NCBI RefSeq assembly: GCF_028389875.1
Contig: NC_084663.1
Location: 160,795,801-160,859,800 of the forward strand
Direction: 5' to 3'
DNA: 64,000 bases
Source of the DNA: Rhea pennata
Lineage: Eukaryota; Chordata; Aves; Rheiformes; Rheidae
The position numbers and the translations under genes are program-made. A model generated the notes under the pieces. It had not been told where the DNA came from and searched no databases. It saw only the letters and a program-made list of their open reading frames with translations. This document shows, piece after piece, positions 24,421 to 36,355 of the stretch (position 1 is the stretch's first letter; each line of letters opens with the position of its first letter).

Positions 24421-27400
24421 AGACACAAAGGAGTCAGCTTGTGACTGATACACAATACTGGTTAACAAGACACATACAATGGTGGTATTAGTGGGAGGAA
24501 AGAACAGCTCAACTTTTTGTCAGTCATAGGTTCATTAGAAAGTAAAGAGTTGTTAGTAGGCAGAAAGGCTCTTTAGATACATAAAAATGATACCAGTTCT
24601 AAAACAAATTAATCTCGCTTTAATGCTAGTGCAACTAATTCAGACTGTCGTCCCTCAAGTGCCATTTTTAATAGAATTCTGAAACTGGTACATTAAGAGA
24701 ACAGCCTCTATGAAAATTCCTTTTCTCTTTGTTGAAAATGCACTCAAAATGTCTTACTTACATACATTTTGGCCACAGATTGATCCTGTCAACCTGAAGC
24801 ATTCCTGAGGAATGTGACACATTATTGTAATGCTAACACCCAATAAAGGCTTTTGGAAGTATATGAAAAAAAAATGTGAAAAGTACATATTTTTTTTCTT
24901 TTTCTTCTGTTCTAACGTTCAAGGAGGTATTATGGTCATGAGAATTGAGAAGGAGGTATTTAAAATGCCTTAAGTCCTCCAGCCACATAGATTAACATAT
25001 GTAAAACAAACAAATAAAACAAAGGGGATACAAAAATAGTGAGTAAGCATTCGAGGTGCAGCCCAGATTTAACCTTACTTTAAATGAAAATGATTGTGGC
25101 TAGTTGTTGCAGCAAAGTCTGCAAATTTTCTTCCAAAAAAGTTCAATGATTCTTGGATTTTAAAAGTCTGAGAGATACAGTAGTGGAGCTAGTATGCCCT
25201 AATAGCTAGGTGTTCGTTTGATCTGTCTCCTTTTTTAGACAGCTTTGTGCTCACCTGATGAGCTGACGGGGCCTCTGGCGCAGACTGAGAGGTCTGCTCT
25301 TTTATTGCTCTACAGTGATTTCGGCTGACACGTTCTACAAACCTTATTGCCTATTGCCGTTGTGTTTGCCTTGAAGCAGAACGGCAAAATCTAACCAGTC
25401 TCACTCCCATGATCTTATATCTCAAATGGCCTGAGATTTTAACAGCACTGCCCGTGGAATAAGGTGCTTTACTTGATACAGGATGTAAGAATACTGATAC
25501 ACCTGTAAATAAGTAGATGCACTCATCTCTCTACACTCTCATTCACTTATACCGCTTGAAAAAAATCCCAAAGATGTAAAATTCAAGACATTAAAAATAT
25601 CAATATTAGTAAGACATACAAGACATAAGACATACAAATATCATGAAACTCTTAGACACTATCATTTACTGAGTTGATGGCTGCCACTGATAACAAAGGG
25701 TTGTGAGGCAATGGGTTAGTTTTATTTTGCTTTGGATGCCATTATTGCAATAAATAATGTATGTGTTCGTGAGGACAGGGAAATGAATTAATTTTTCATT
25801 AAATGACAGCTTGGGGGAAAAAGATTGTAGCAAGATCTAGTTTTAAAACAATTCTTATGGTTTGCTTTTTATATTCTACATACCACTAAAGCACAAATGA
25901 AAACAAAAATATGCAAAAGTAGCACATTCTTTGCAACCAAAGACTGACATAAGAGATGGAAAAAGTAAGCTAAGATTGCATAGATTGTCTGTTTTCTGAC
26001 CATTACTAAATTTTGAGTATTCCACCTTGAAATTTTAATGGTCTTTAACGAAGTTTTTTGCACTCAAAAACCCCTGACCATTCAGTGCTTCTATATGCAG
26101 GGACACTGTATTATTATCAATATCATCCTTGGAAAAGCCTGTAAAGACAACTGTGTTGCCCTAGTACCATCTAGTGGAGAGATTGCATGGGAGAGATTTA
26201 AATAAATATGCCAGACTGCAGGTAGTTGGGTCCTACCCTGCCTGAGCATCCTGACTGCTCTCAGGTCTCCTCACCTACTTCCGTCTGTACCTTCTCTACT
26301 GCTGCCATCACATCCACTGCTGAGTGCTCACTCTGCCAGTGAATGCAAAATTTGCAGAAAGAGGAGATTACGTGAGGTGGAAGTCAAGCCCCAAAAGGGA
26401 GAGGCGGATGTCTAGGGAAAGAACATCCAAGCCAGATAAATAGTTTTCTTCAAATTGCGTGCGGACTTGTTCAAGGTTTGCCCTCTTCAATTCCTACAGA
26501 GATTAATAAACTGCAAATGATTAAAATGGCTTTTAATAATAAAGACCATCAAGCTTAAGATGTATTTTCAGTTTTTACTCCATTTTCTGAAGAAATTTAC
26601 AGACAAACCATATGTCAATGGTACCACCTGTTTCTTGTTTGACAGCAACCATCTGGGTAAAGCACAGAAAGCCATTGCAGTCCGCAAGGCAGGACAGAGA
26701 ACTGTAACTTAAATGTCCAATGTTAGCCACAATGTGAAGAATTGGATGCAGCCAAAGGGATGGATTTATAAAACGGAAAGCACGCCTATAGCTGTAAGCC
26801 TCACGTTATGAGAAATACTGATTTGAATTGTCTCCTATTGGTCTTGTGTCCTACTAAAACATGTCTCCTGTTCATCCTGTTTCTGTTCAGAGTGACCACT
26901 AGGCTACAGATAAAGCTTTTTTTTCCAGAGGTTAAACCAATTTATAGGTGCAGCAAGCAAAGTGAAGGCAGCAGAAAGCTGACAGACACACCCTGGACAG
27001 CAGTGAAGTAAATAGTCTATGGTATACAATTTAAACTCAGCTGACTTCTGGCCACTGACTGGAATCCCCTGATCTTCTTCCTCAAAGTCCCCTCAGTCTC
27101 TCTGTCACTACTTTCACCTCCTTACTTCCTTCTACTTGTCTCTCAGTTTCTTTAGTCCTCACTTTGTTCCCATTAATTAAAAAGAAAATTACTGAAACAC
27201 CAAAAAGAGAAAGAGCACTAGGACAATTAAGGCTGTATCTCATTGTAGCAGGGGAATGCCCTGCATAACAAAGAAAAAAAATTGAATAGAGAGATTAGGG
27301 CAGAAAGGCAAGAATAAGGAAAGCATTAGAAATTGAAGCGTATAATTTGCTTTTGGAAGGTGGCATACTGAGCCAGGGAGAACAAAAAAGCCATGATTTT

Positions 27401-30400
27401 CAGTGCTGCTTGACTGGCTGGCAGTCCTCCCGTCTTCAGACCGAGTGCTAATTTTTAAACTATGCAAAATATCTCCTGGGGCTACGGAGCTTATCTAGAA
27501 ATGAGACCCAGGGGAGGAAGGGCAAGCTTTAATGATGGGCAATAAGCACAAGAGAAGAAGGGCCTCAAGGTAGCAGTCAAACAAGCAAACAGCCTTTTAT
27601 TTGCACTTTATGAGACCTTTATAATAGAAATGACCACATGGCACTGATCAGGAAAAGAATTATCAGCAACAAGATGAGGAGGGAATTACTATCAGACAAC
27701 AAGGTAGTAGTGTTTACTACAGTCTTAGGCTATAACTGAAACATGTGAATAATGATTAGTATGATGGATCCAAGACATTTTGAAATCAAACTTACTTAAT
27801 TATCAAGTGTTTTCATGATGAGATGGACTAGAAGATTTTTGTTGTTTAATTCTCCCAATGGTTGGTCTGTCTCAGCCTCATTCCAAGGCTGTCCCTGGCA
27901 TAGACAGATCCAGGAACTTTATGATGGACAGCTGTGGAATAAGAAAAACAGAGAGGAGATCATCATAAAGAAAGCAAACTTAAAATTTTAAAAATTATAA
28001 TCCTTCTGCTGGAGTACATTGTAGTTAAAAATAGAGAAATTAACTTAGAGATTCCCCCTGGTAACTTGAAGTAGTTCTGACGTGAGCTGTCACGCTGTGG
28101 ATAAAAATTTCTTCCCCAGTCACAAGCGCTGAGTCTAAGCATCCAAAAGGAAAAGGAGAAGGGAGGGGGAGAGGAAGAACAACAAAATACGTTTAGGAAA
28201 GGTTAAGTAAATTAAACACATTATGGAGAACTCCTGCCCTTCCACAGGATGTTGGGATAACCTTCACTTTCATTCTCCTTCAAGACTTGCAGCAGTTAAC
28301 CAAACAGCTGTTAAGGCAAGTTGGCTATTTCCTTTTTCCCCTCTTCCCCCTTTTCCCCCAACACATTCTGTTTATTGCCCAAGATAAGAAACAAAACTTG
28401 ACAAAATCTGGTAACTACTACCTCCTCTCTTTTCAATATCTGACTTTGAGAGTCTGCCACCTGTCTCAGTTGAAGTGATCGCAGCTGTGATGATGGATGG
28501 GAAGGCCCTCTTTGAGGTCTTTTGGGTAGGCTACTGTTCTCCACAGCTTCAGCCCCAATAGTCTCTGCTCAGCTAATTACTTTTAAACTGTCTCCATTGA
28601 CTCAGCTCACTTCACCCCACACACTCAAAACTGAACTGAGTTGTGCACTCTTTAGAGGAGAATGGGGTGTAGTGAGCGCCAGGCACAGCGTCAGCCATCA
28701 GAGACAATCTTACCAGAAGTCCCATTCTTCTCTCTCTTCTCCATCAGTATCAAGGGCAAGCATACATGCATCAGCTGGCTCCAGGATGGAGGACCTTCAG
28801 GGACAAGCCCAATTCAAACATCCCCAGTACTCTCTCAGCAGTGCATGGAGATGCACAATACCTGGCATGATTATCCAGATCAAATTCTTGCTGCACATAT
28901 ATTGCACACTTAAATTTTGTGACTTTATATGAATAGCTTCAGCTAGGCTGATGCCTCTGCATGACCAAAGACCTACTTAGAGAAAAACTCTAGACAGGAT
29001 GGCATACCAGCTACTAAGAGCTTGAGACTAGAGGAAATGACAAGGCCATGGTTTCACTAAACAGTCCAGCTCTGAAATTTCCTGAGCTTAGTCTGCAAGA
29101 GAAGGGGAGGAAGATATTCAAGTAACCACAGGCAGAAGAAGAGAGGTAGACACAGGCACAGACAGGAAGAGAGGTAAAGAGCAGGAAGAGCCCATCTGTC
29201 TTTACCATCTGGTGAGTCCCATGGCACTTCCTGCTGTGTCTTTGTAGGCTGCACTGCCAATGAAAGGGGAGCGTTATGCTATTTCCAGTGCCTTGCTGGA
29301 AAAAGGACATTTAAGATCAATAATGGAGTGTTGGCGTGGCTTGCTAAGTGACTGCTGGTATATGCCGTGTTACTCATTGGCAAGATCTGGGAATGCTACC
29401 GAGGATCATTCACTGGGAATTGCCTTTATTGGCCTGGAACTGCCTGCAGTCTCCTGCATGAGAAGTTTACCTTCCTGTCCTACTGTGAATGACTGCATGT
29501 GGTAGGCGGAAAATGTGATGTTCCTGCAGGAGCCTGAAATCCCAGGAAGCCCTGGTTAAAAGATTTCTTCCCAGTCTTGGTGTGTTCTCTGCCTCTGTGC
29601 CTGTGTCCCGAGAAGGAAGCACTTCCTTTCTTGTCCCAGAGGGCATACAAGAGTCTCCCTCTTCATACCAGTTTCTTTAGGATCCTGTTCTGCGATTGCC
29701 AACCTTTGGCCAGAAAAGCATATGAGAGGTTTTCCATGCTTGAAAGGGCCATGCTTGAAAGTGAAAGATTGTATGTCATCCAATATCTGTCTCTTTCCTG
29801 ACAGTGTATTCTTCTTAGCCTAGCCCATGTGGTTGGTACTCTCAGCTAATTATTCCTAAACATTCAAAGCACTCAGCTTCTGGACCATACTGGCTTCTGG
29901 GCTGATTGCTCCCTGTGTTGTTTTATACTAAGTCAGTGGTAGAAATGTGGGCAAAGCTTTGCCCCTCCTATAGCCCTCCTTGGACACCAAAATAGAGAGT
30001 AAGCTTCAGGTTGAACTGTGGACAGTTGTGCAGCATAGTAAGCTGCACTGTAACTGCAGTTCCGGTCAACAGGACAGCTCTGCTGAGCTACTGCTGACGA
30101 CTGGCTCCTGGCTCTTACCAATGCCCTGGCTCAGTTCTGCAGCACAGTTCACTCCAGGACACTGCAAATGAGACTAGACCAAGTCTGATTCCTTCTATCA
30201 TAAACAGTCTTCCAGCTTATCCCAGTAAGTTTTACACCTTCAAATACACTCTAGATATCCCCAAATTCATGATGTAAAGTCACCACTTCAGCGACTGCAA
30301 CACAGGTCTTACATGAGACATCTTGAACTAGCAAAAAACACATAAAAATAAATGTATTCCATAGAACCACATGGGAACTGCGTGTGATGAGAAAAGTCTC

Positions 30401-33400
30401 AAGGAAAAGAATAATGAGGCATAGGTGCGGCTCGTCCTTGCCACTTGATCTCAGCACTTAAGATCACTCTGGCTCTCTTTTATTTAGTCATATAGCCTCA
30501 TGGTGTAGATAGCCTTTTTCAGCCCTATCACATGTAGAGTTTTTATTATTATTATGTAATCTTATATAATATATCTAAAGCCTAGGAAATCATTATCAAA
30601 TTCAGTTATCTTCCATAGGTACACTTCAAACTACGTGAAATGAAAAGTTATGTATTTCTGAAGAATAATTTCATGTTGGTTTAGATCCATATCCTGCATC
30701 AATGAATATATTCTAACCAAAGATCACATGTGCAGAGGTGTGGTTATTCCTTCTTTCAATGTCTTTTATATTTGAGGAGATTGTAGTTTTTTTTTTTTAA
30801 CAAGAAAAGGTATAACACGGTGTATGTACAGTTATGATCATTAGGAGCTACCAGAAATATCAGATTTGCTACACATTTCAAGAGATCTTCAAATGAAATA
30901 GCAGATTTGACATCATGGGCCAAACTATGTTCTCTGTATGCTTTAGCAGCCCCAATAAATTCCATGAAATTAATTCAGAGGAACAGAGTAATAAGGATTT
31001 GGCCACACACCTATTTATCTTAAGGAAGAGTTAAAAGAATTAATGATGCTTAGGGAAGATGTCAGATTGATTGCATGTAAAACCCATAGCCAACAGTAAA
31101 AATCTACTCGGTTAAATGGATGCCATCTGTGTACTCTGGCATTTGGTAACATAAACAGCTTTTGATATATTTGGATTCAGAAACAAAATTAAAAACTGTA
31201 AAGCTTCCAGAAATCACAAAGAGAAAAAAGGGGTATGAATCCACACATTTCAGCAATTCATGTTTCACATTTGTAATTCAAACTTTGTCCTATGACATTA
31301 TGACAGAAGAGTGACTACAGTTACAGCAGCCAGAAAATTTCTTTGTCATTGACAAAGATGAAAGAGAGAAACAAGAGGAAATAGCTGCAAGAGGCCCAGT
31401 GCTAGAAAATACGCTGACAGACAGCCATGAATGTGGATCCAACCTACTATGGATTTGTCTATGTCTGGGTCATCTCTAGTATGAACGTACAGTAGCACTG
31501 TGACATAAAAAAACATTTCTTCCATCATACTTGTTTGTGTTTGAAGTATGAACTTGTAAAAGGTTGATTCATCAATAAACAAAGAAAAGTTTGTCTGGTC
31601 TGTGCTATGGGAACATTAGTCAAACTTACATGCCAGCTTAAATCTATGTGCTTACCTTACCTGAGATGATAGGTTAAATTGACTTGCCTTAAGTCTTCTA
31701 AAATTCATTTTGCTAAACGAAAACATGGAAAAACTCCATTTTGAGGCAGAATTGTTTGGGGAAAAAAAAAAAAGAACCAATTATATAGAGTAATCACTTT
31801 TGGAAGGAAGATTATATTGGAAGATGATACTATTTATAGCATTAGCTAATGCAAAATGGTATTCCAAATGCTGCTGAAGTGCAATCGGTTTTCAGAGGAA
31901 GACTTGTAACTATTTATACAAAACTACCAACAATATGCAATAGTTTTATTCTTGGCAGAGAGCCAAGGAAATGCCACCAGTATTTGAAACTGTAGGAGTA
32001 ATGTGCCTGTTGCCAATCTCAACTGTATTGAATCCAGGACCCTGAAGTTAATATAGCTACTACTGTGGGAAAAACCCAGGCTTTGAAATAACGAGAAGTC
32101 AGGAATTTGGATTTCCTTGTTCTCCAACAGATTGCTCTCCAAGAGCACTATACCTTTTCTAAAATGCACATAAGGGGACCAAAAAGTGGTAGTGCCTAAA
32201 ACCTGCCTACATCTCGGTCCTGTCTGAAGCATTAGGCATTTCCTTGGAGGTGGCACTGGTTTCAGGGGTGATGCATAGTGGCAAACCCAGCCGTAATTGA
32301 ATGAGAGCTACCAAGTGCAATCCTCAGCAGGTCTGATGAAAGCAGGCACATGCCACATCAGCAGATGTTAATGGGGAAGGGGCACTGACTTCTCAGCTCT
32401 TCCCATCTCCCCAGTCTTCTGGGAATGTGGGTAACTGGCCATAAATTACCAATCAGTGTCTAAACAACACTGCCTTTTGAAACAATTTCATAGAGTTACT
32501 TAATACTTGACAATACCAATCTCCATAACATGTATCAGGTAATTCTTGTTTTTATTCTGAGTGGTAGAAGAAAAGAAAAAAAAAAACTGCTGGGTTTCAG
32601 CAGCTGGGTATACCAGTTTAGGTAGTCATCTGATCATGAAGAGCCAGCCCTTTTTAGCCCAGAGACCCAGTTTTGAAATGGTCTCCGTGGCACTCTGTTT
32701 TCTCTGGGTCGAATCACCAGGTCATCTCTTGGTAGCCAGGGTCCAGGAGAAGGTGTCACTTGTCATACGCTCCAGTCTCGGCCGTTTTCTGCTGTCTTGG
32801 GGAATGGCCCGGCAAGTAGTGCTGCTCTTGGTGAGAGGGGGATCCTGCACACCTTTCTGAGTGAGGCTAGCCTTTCTGAGCACCACCACTCTTACTGCAG
32901 TCAGAATGATTATTTTACATCTGTCCACTTTCTCTTGAAGCATGAGGTCAACAGACCCCCTTTCATTTCAGAGAAGTGAGGGTTGGCCCAACAGGGTGGG
33001 ACTTCTAGCTGCCACCTAACTCCATTTACTGGCTCTTTTTAAAAAGTGTGAAAGGAAGCCAAATGACATGGATACTATGATTTTTTTGGTTGTCCTTTTG
33101 CTGCCTCTGACTCTTGTTTCAGCAACAGGCTTTCAACTGCAGATTTAGGTATCCTCTTTAGATACTTTAGTTACTATGTTAGAATCTTTAAGTGAGGGAA
33201 AACATAATGTGCATTACATAACCAAACTATAAGAACAATTGGTTTTTGCACACAACCAGCAGATCTTTGCACTATCAGAGTCTAGACTGTTTTGCAAAGA
33301 TTTACCATTTTAGGAAAAGCTAATTTAGATAAAACTCCACCATCGACTATTGTACATTTGGGGCTTTTTTTGCTCTTACCCTTCATCATTCATACTAAGC
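24421..33400. other. AT-rich intergenic DNA
   Basis: Nothing recognisable as coding or RNA. A 13-bp palindrome, ATTCCTGAGGAAT, lies near 24803. A 136-codon frame at 28522-28932 has no family resemblance and overlaps other frames. A short direct repeat, CCATGCTTGAAAG, occurs twice at about 29734-29762. Confidence 0.5.
26165..26177 (-). promoter_or_regulatory. CTCF-like motif (reverse)
   Basis: On the minus strand this reads CCACTAGATGGTA, a one-mismatch-grade match to the CTCF core. Motif match only. Confidence 0.3.
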
Positions 33401-33409
33401 AAGCAGTGA

Positions 33410-33604
33410 CCAAGTGATGTTTATACAAAGTGTCTATTTTCAAGGTCCCCAAATGCACTGATAGGGAATGTGACTACCAAATTGGCAGTTAATAACTGGA
33501 TGAATAATGTCTATGTGGTAACCGAAATTTCTGGCCCTGGCTCCAACCAGAGCGGTACCCTGACACTCACCAATATTCCTGATAAACAGGAATACCAAGT
33601 ATCT
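33410..33604 (+). other. Unrecognised open stretch with protein-like composition, no ATG-initiated ORF of size
   Basis: One frame (33410-33604, ending TAA) reads with a fairly hydrophilic, beta-strand-like composition: VYVVTEISGPGS, then NQSGTLTLTNIPD. An adjacent frame reads VSIFKVPKCTDRECDYQIGS before a stop at 33490. Joined by a frameshift they could be a decayed exon, but I recognise no family. The stretch also contains a perfect hairpin, TATTCCTG/CAGGAATA at 33574-33594. Chance is the default explanation. Confidence 0.15.
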
Positions 33605-33970
33605 TAAACCTTTTTTTCTGAGTTAGGAAAAAAGCTCACTTTTTCCTGCCCATTTCAAAGTTTGATGATTTGAACAGTTCTGCCGTTTCAAAACCAGCAA
33701 TTGTATATTTTATTTCTCTTCTTGTACAACTTTAAAACTTAAAAAACCTTCTGAATGAGTGCACTCCTGACAGCTTCACCTAGTCAGGGTTGTCTAAGTG
33801 GGTAAGACACATGGACCAGACTCATCCCATGCAATGTCTGGTACCCACTTATTCCTTGTTTCCCTAATGTAGATTTGTCTCAGATAGGCCCCTAAATGTA
33901 GATGGGATGTATCTTTACTCATAGGTGCTTTTTAAATCTCAGATTAGTTGATTGCCTTCAAAGCACCACA

Positions 33971-33978
<8 letters not shown>

Positions 33979-34002
<24 letters not shown>
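33979..34002. repeat. Poly(A) run of 24
   Basis: Uninterrupted A24 in AT-rich DNA. Simple sequence. Shorter A-runs (about 14-18 nt) also occur near 557, 1199, 6789, 46511, 54025 and 63640. Confidence 0.9.
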
Positions 34003-34582
34003 GTTAATTAGTATTTTCTGAGGAAAAGAGAAATAACTAGCTGCACAGAGGAAATCAGGCCCTACTGTGATCGGTGTTCCACTGAATACTTAGCATCAAA
34101 TGCTTTAACTTTCATTGCAGATGAACTGGAAGCCAGGCTGCTATCATACTGTACAATCGCTGAGGAAGCAACTGGCTTCAATTTCTGAGAACTTCGTGCA
34201 AATTGGAATGTCATGACTGATGCATCAAAAGAACGCACCACAGAAACCTGATGTTATCCTCCTGCTTTGCACTGAGCTAGGTTGGAAAGTCCTAAATGTG
34301 ATGAACAATCTGTCCAATAGTTTGCAAGGATCAGGTATTTTAGCAAGCAAAATGTGCAAAGAGCTTTTATAAGCTATCCTATGAAAATACTAACTGCTAA
34401 ACTTTAAACTAGCTGCTAACTAGATCTCTTTAAACAGTCAATGTTGTATACTGGCACTGAATAAACCATGTAGTGATTTGTGAAATTTGAGCTGAAGTTG
34501 TGAAAATAATTAATGACATACTAGCTCTCCTGTGCTTCCTATAAGATAATGAAACGTTAAAGGTAATCTTGGAGAAAACCGG

Positions 34583-34674
34583 TCCTTCAAAACTCTAAGT
34601 CTTGATCCTACATGCTTTTCATTTTCAGTCCTTCTAAACTCCAAGCCTTGATCCTACATGCTTTCCATTGTTTC
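34583..34674. repeat. 46-bp tandem duplication, two copies
   Basis: Unit one (34583-34628) and unit two (34629-34674) share the order TCCTTC, AAACTC, CTTGATCCTACATGC, CATT. There are four mismatches in the first 41 positions, and the last few bases diverge. A local duplication of moderate age with no recognisable source. Confidence 0.85.
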
Positions 34675-35089
34675 CATTGAATTTGCTGACAAGTCAGTTA
34701 GACACTGCAAAGACACAGGGACAGACATACAGATTTTCCTTTTGTCAGCTGAAAGGATTTGAACCAGACCCTGAAAACATGAAACTTTGTTGAGTAATTA
34801 GCACTAATGTCTATTTTGGGAGCATGAGGAGAGTGTGGCTGTTCCTTTTCATGGTGTCTGGCTAACTTTCATCAAAGAGGGACTCCATAAACAACTGCCA
34901 TACATAAGATGAAGTATGTAGAATGCTATTCAAGCAGTTAATTTAGCTGTGAGGTAGTGCCCTAGACATTCAGGTGATTGCTTTCTTTCCCTCTGTTTTC
35001 CAAAAAGGATCTTTGTCCAAATGCAATTTATAATGTGCCATACAAAGTATTTTAGTACAATAGCTGATATTTGTTGTTCTTCATTTAAA

Positions 35090-35470
35090 AATTAAGGGGC
35101 TCCATGACAATCATCATAAATCCTGCATTGCCTTTGAGGTTTGGCAGGCTTTTAAGGTCACCTCTCTTTGAATTTGAAAATGGCTGCTCACATTCAACTC
35201 TTCCTGCCAGGAGGACTCAATTCATTAATGTGCACTTATACGGATGGCTATTTTACTGTTTCTTTAACTGAACTTTTATGTTGGCTGCCTGCTGAGTACT
35301 GAGTGCTCCGAGCATTTCAGAAAGTAGGTGCATGCTGTGAAGGCAGCCCTCTCTGTAAATAATGTTCCAATTAATACGATAATTATACAGCACTGCAGTA
35401 CTTTATTGGTGTTCTCTGTTACTGCAGTGTTGGTCATAGCACAACAGTTAAGACAGCATTAACATTTTCT
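35090..35470. promoter_or_regulatory. Candidate conserved non-coding element
   Basis: Non-repetitive stretch with AAAATGGCTGC, TCATTAATGTGCAC and CCAATTAATACGATAATTAT-type homeodomain motifs and CACTGCAGTAC repeats. It has the texture of a conserved enhancer. Unproven. Confidence 0.2.
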
Positions 35471-36140
35471 TATAAGCCCTTCTCTTTAGAAGTTTAGACT
35501 TGGAAGTTTATTTCACTCTGCAAATTTGACATAGGAAAGAAACAGAAAGGTATATATTTTACCATGTTTTTATGTAAAATTGTTTATAGATTATATGAGC
35601 AAAATTAAAAGGAGAAGAGAGAATTTGTCTGAGAGTCTATTTATATGAAATGGTTTCTATTTTATGACTTGTAAGAGTAAAACCAGAATGAAAATGTATC
35701 TTCAGTTACATTTTTAATGTTTACTATAACTCTCCAAAGGCATTTTAAACAGAAGTTTTACAGATCGTTAGTCTACTATATGAACAGGCCCTGGAATGAC
35801 TGTGTAGTGGAATTTATAAGGTCCAGACACCATCTGTAAAGGCCTGGGTAGAATTTAGATGTATAACACAAAAGACCCTGAACCCCCCTGCTGAGCTGCT
35901 ACGTAACCTTGGGGATGCCTACTTTCTAAAGGCAAGTGCCTCTTGTTTTACTTTAGAAATCCCCGAATGCCTGGGCTGTGCTTCTGGGCACCACAAGTGT
36001 TGCTGTCTTGGAACCTACCTCATGTCTCAACCCAAAAGAGATGCAAAAAGTAATGGGTCTTTTGCCTTGTTTCTCTGGGGGCCTTGACCTGGGTAGGAAG
36101 CCTCCAAATGTGCCCTCCTACATCATAACACACTGAAGGT

Positions 36141-36195
36141 AGTATATATATATATACTATATATATATATATATATATGTACATATATATATATA
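36141..36195. repeat. (TA)n microsatellite
   Basis: Almost pure alternating TA with short interruptions. It is self-complementary and likely to be unstable and length-variable. The 62-codon minus-strand frame through it is low complexity and not a gene. Confidence 0.95.
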
Positions 36196-36309
36196 AAACA
36201 ATCCACAATTGTTTTCTTTTAAAATATGTGAGCAGATTATGTCTCTTTCTTATAGGGTGGCTTTTTCATAGAACAGATACTTTCTGAGGAAGGAGGACAT
36301 CCAGGGTGA

Positions 36310-36355
36310 TGCCAAGAAAGAAAAAAAAAAAAGAAAGAAAAAAAAGAGAAAGAAC
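36310..36355. repeat. Polypurine A/G-rich tract
   Basis: A run made of GAAA and A-stretches, about 45 nt without pyrimidines. Simple sequence. Confidence 0.85.

Noticed and set aside
28522..28932. 136-codon + frame
   Set aside because: Overlaps other open frames, no recognisable sequence, no splice or promoter context.
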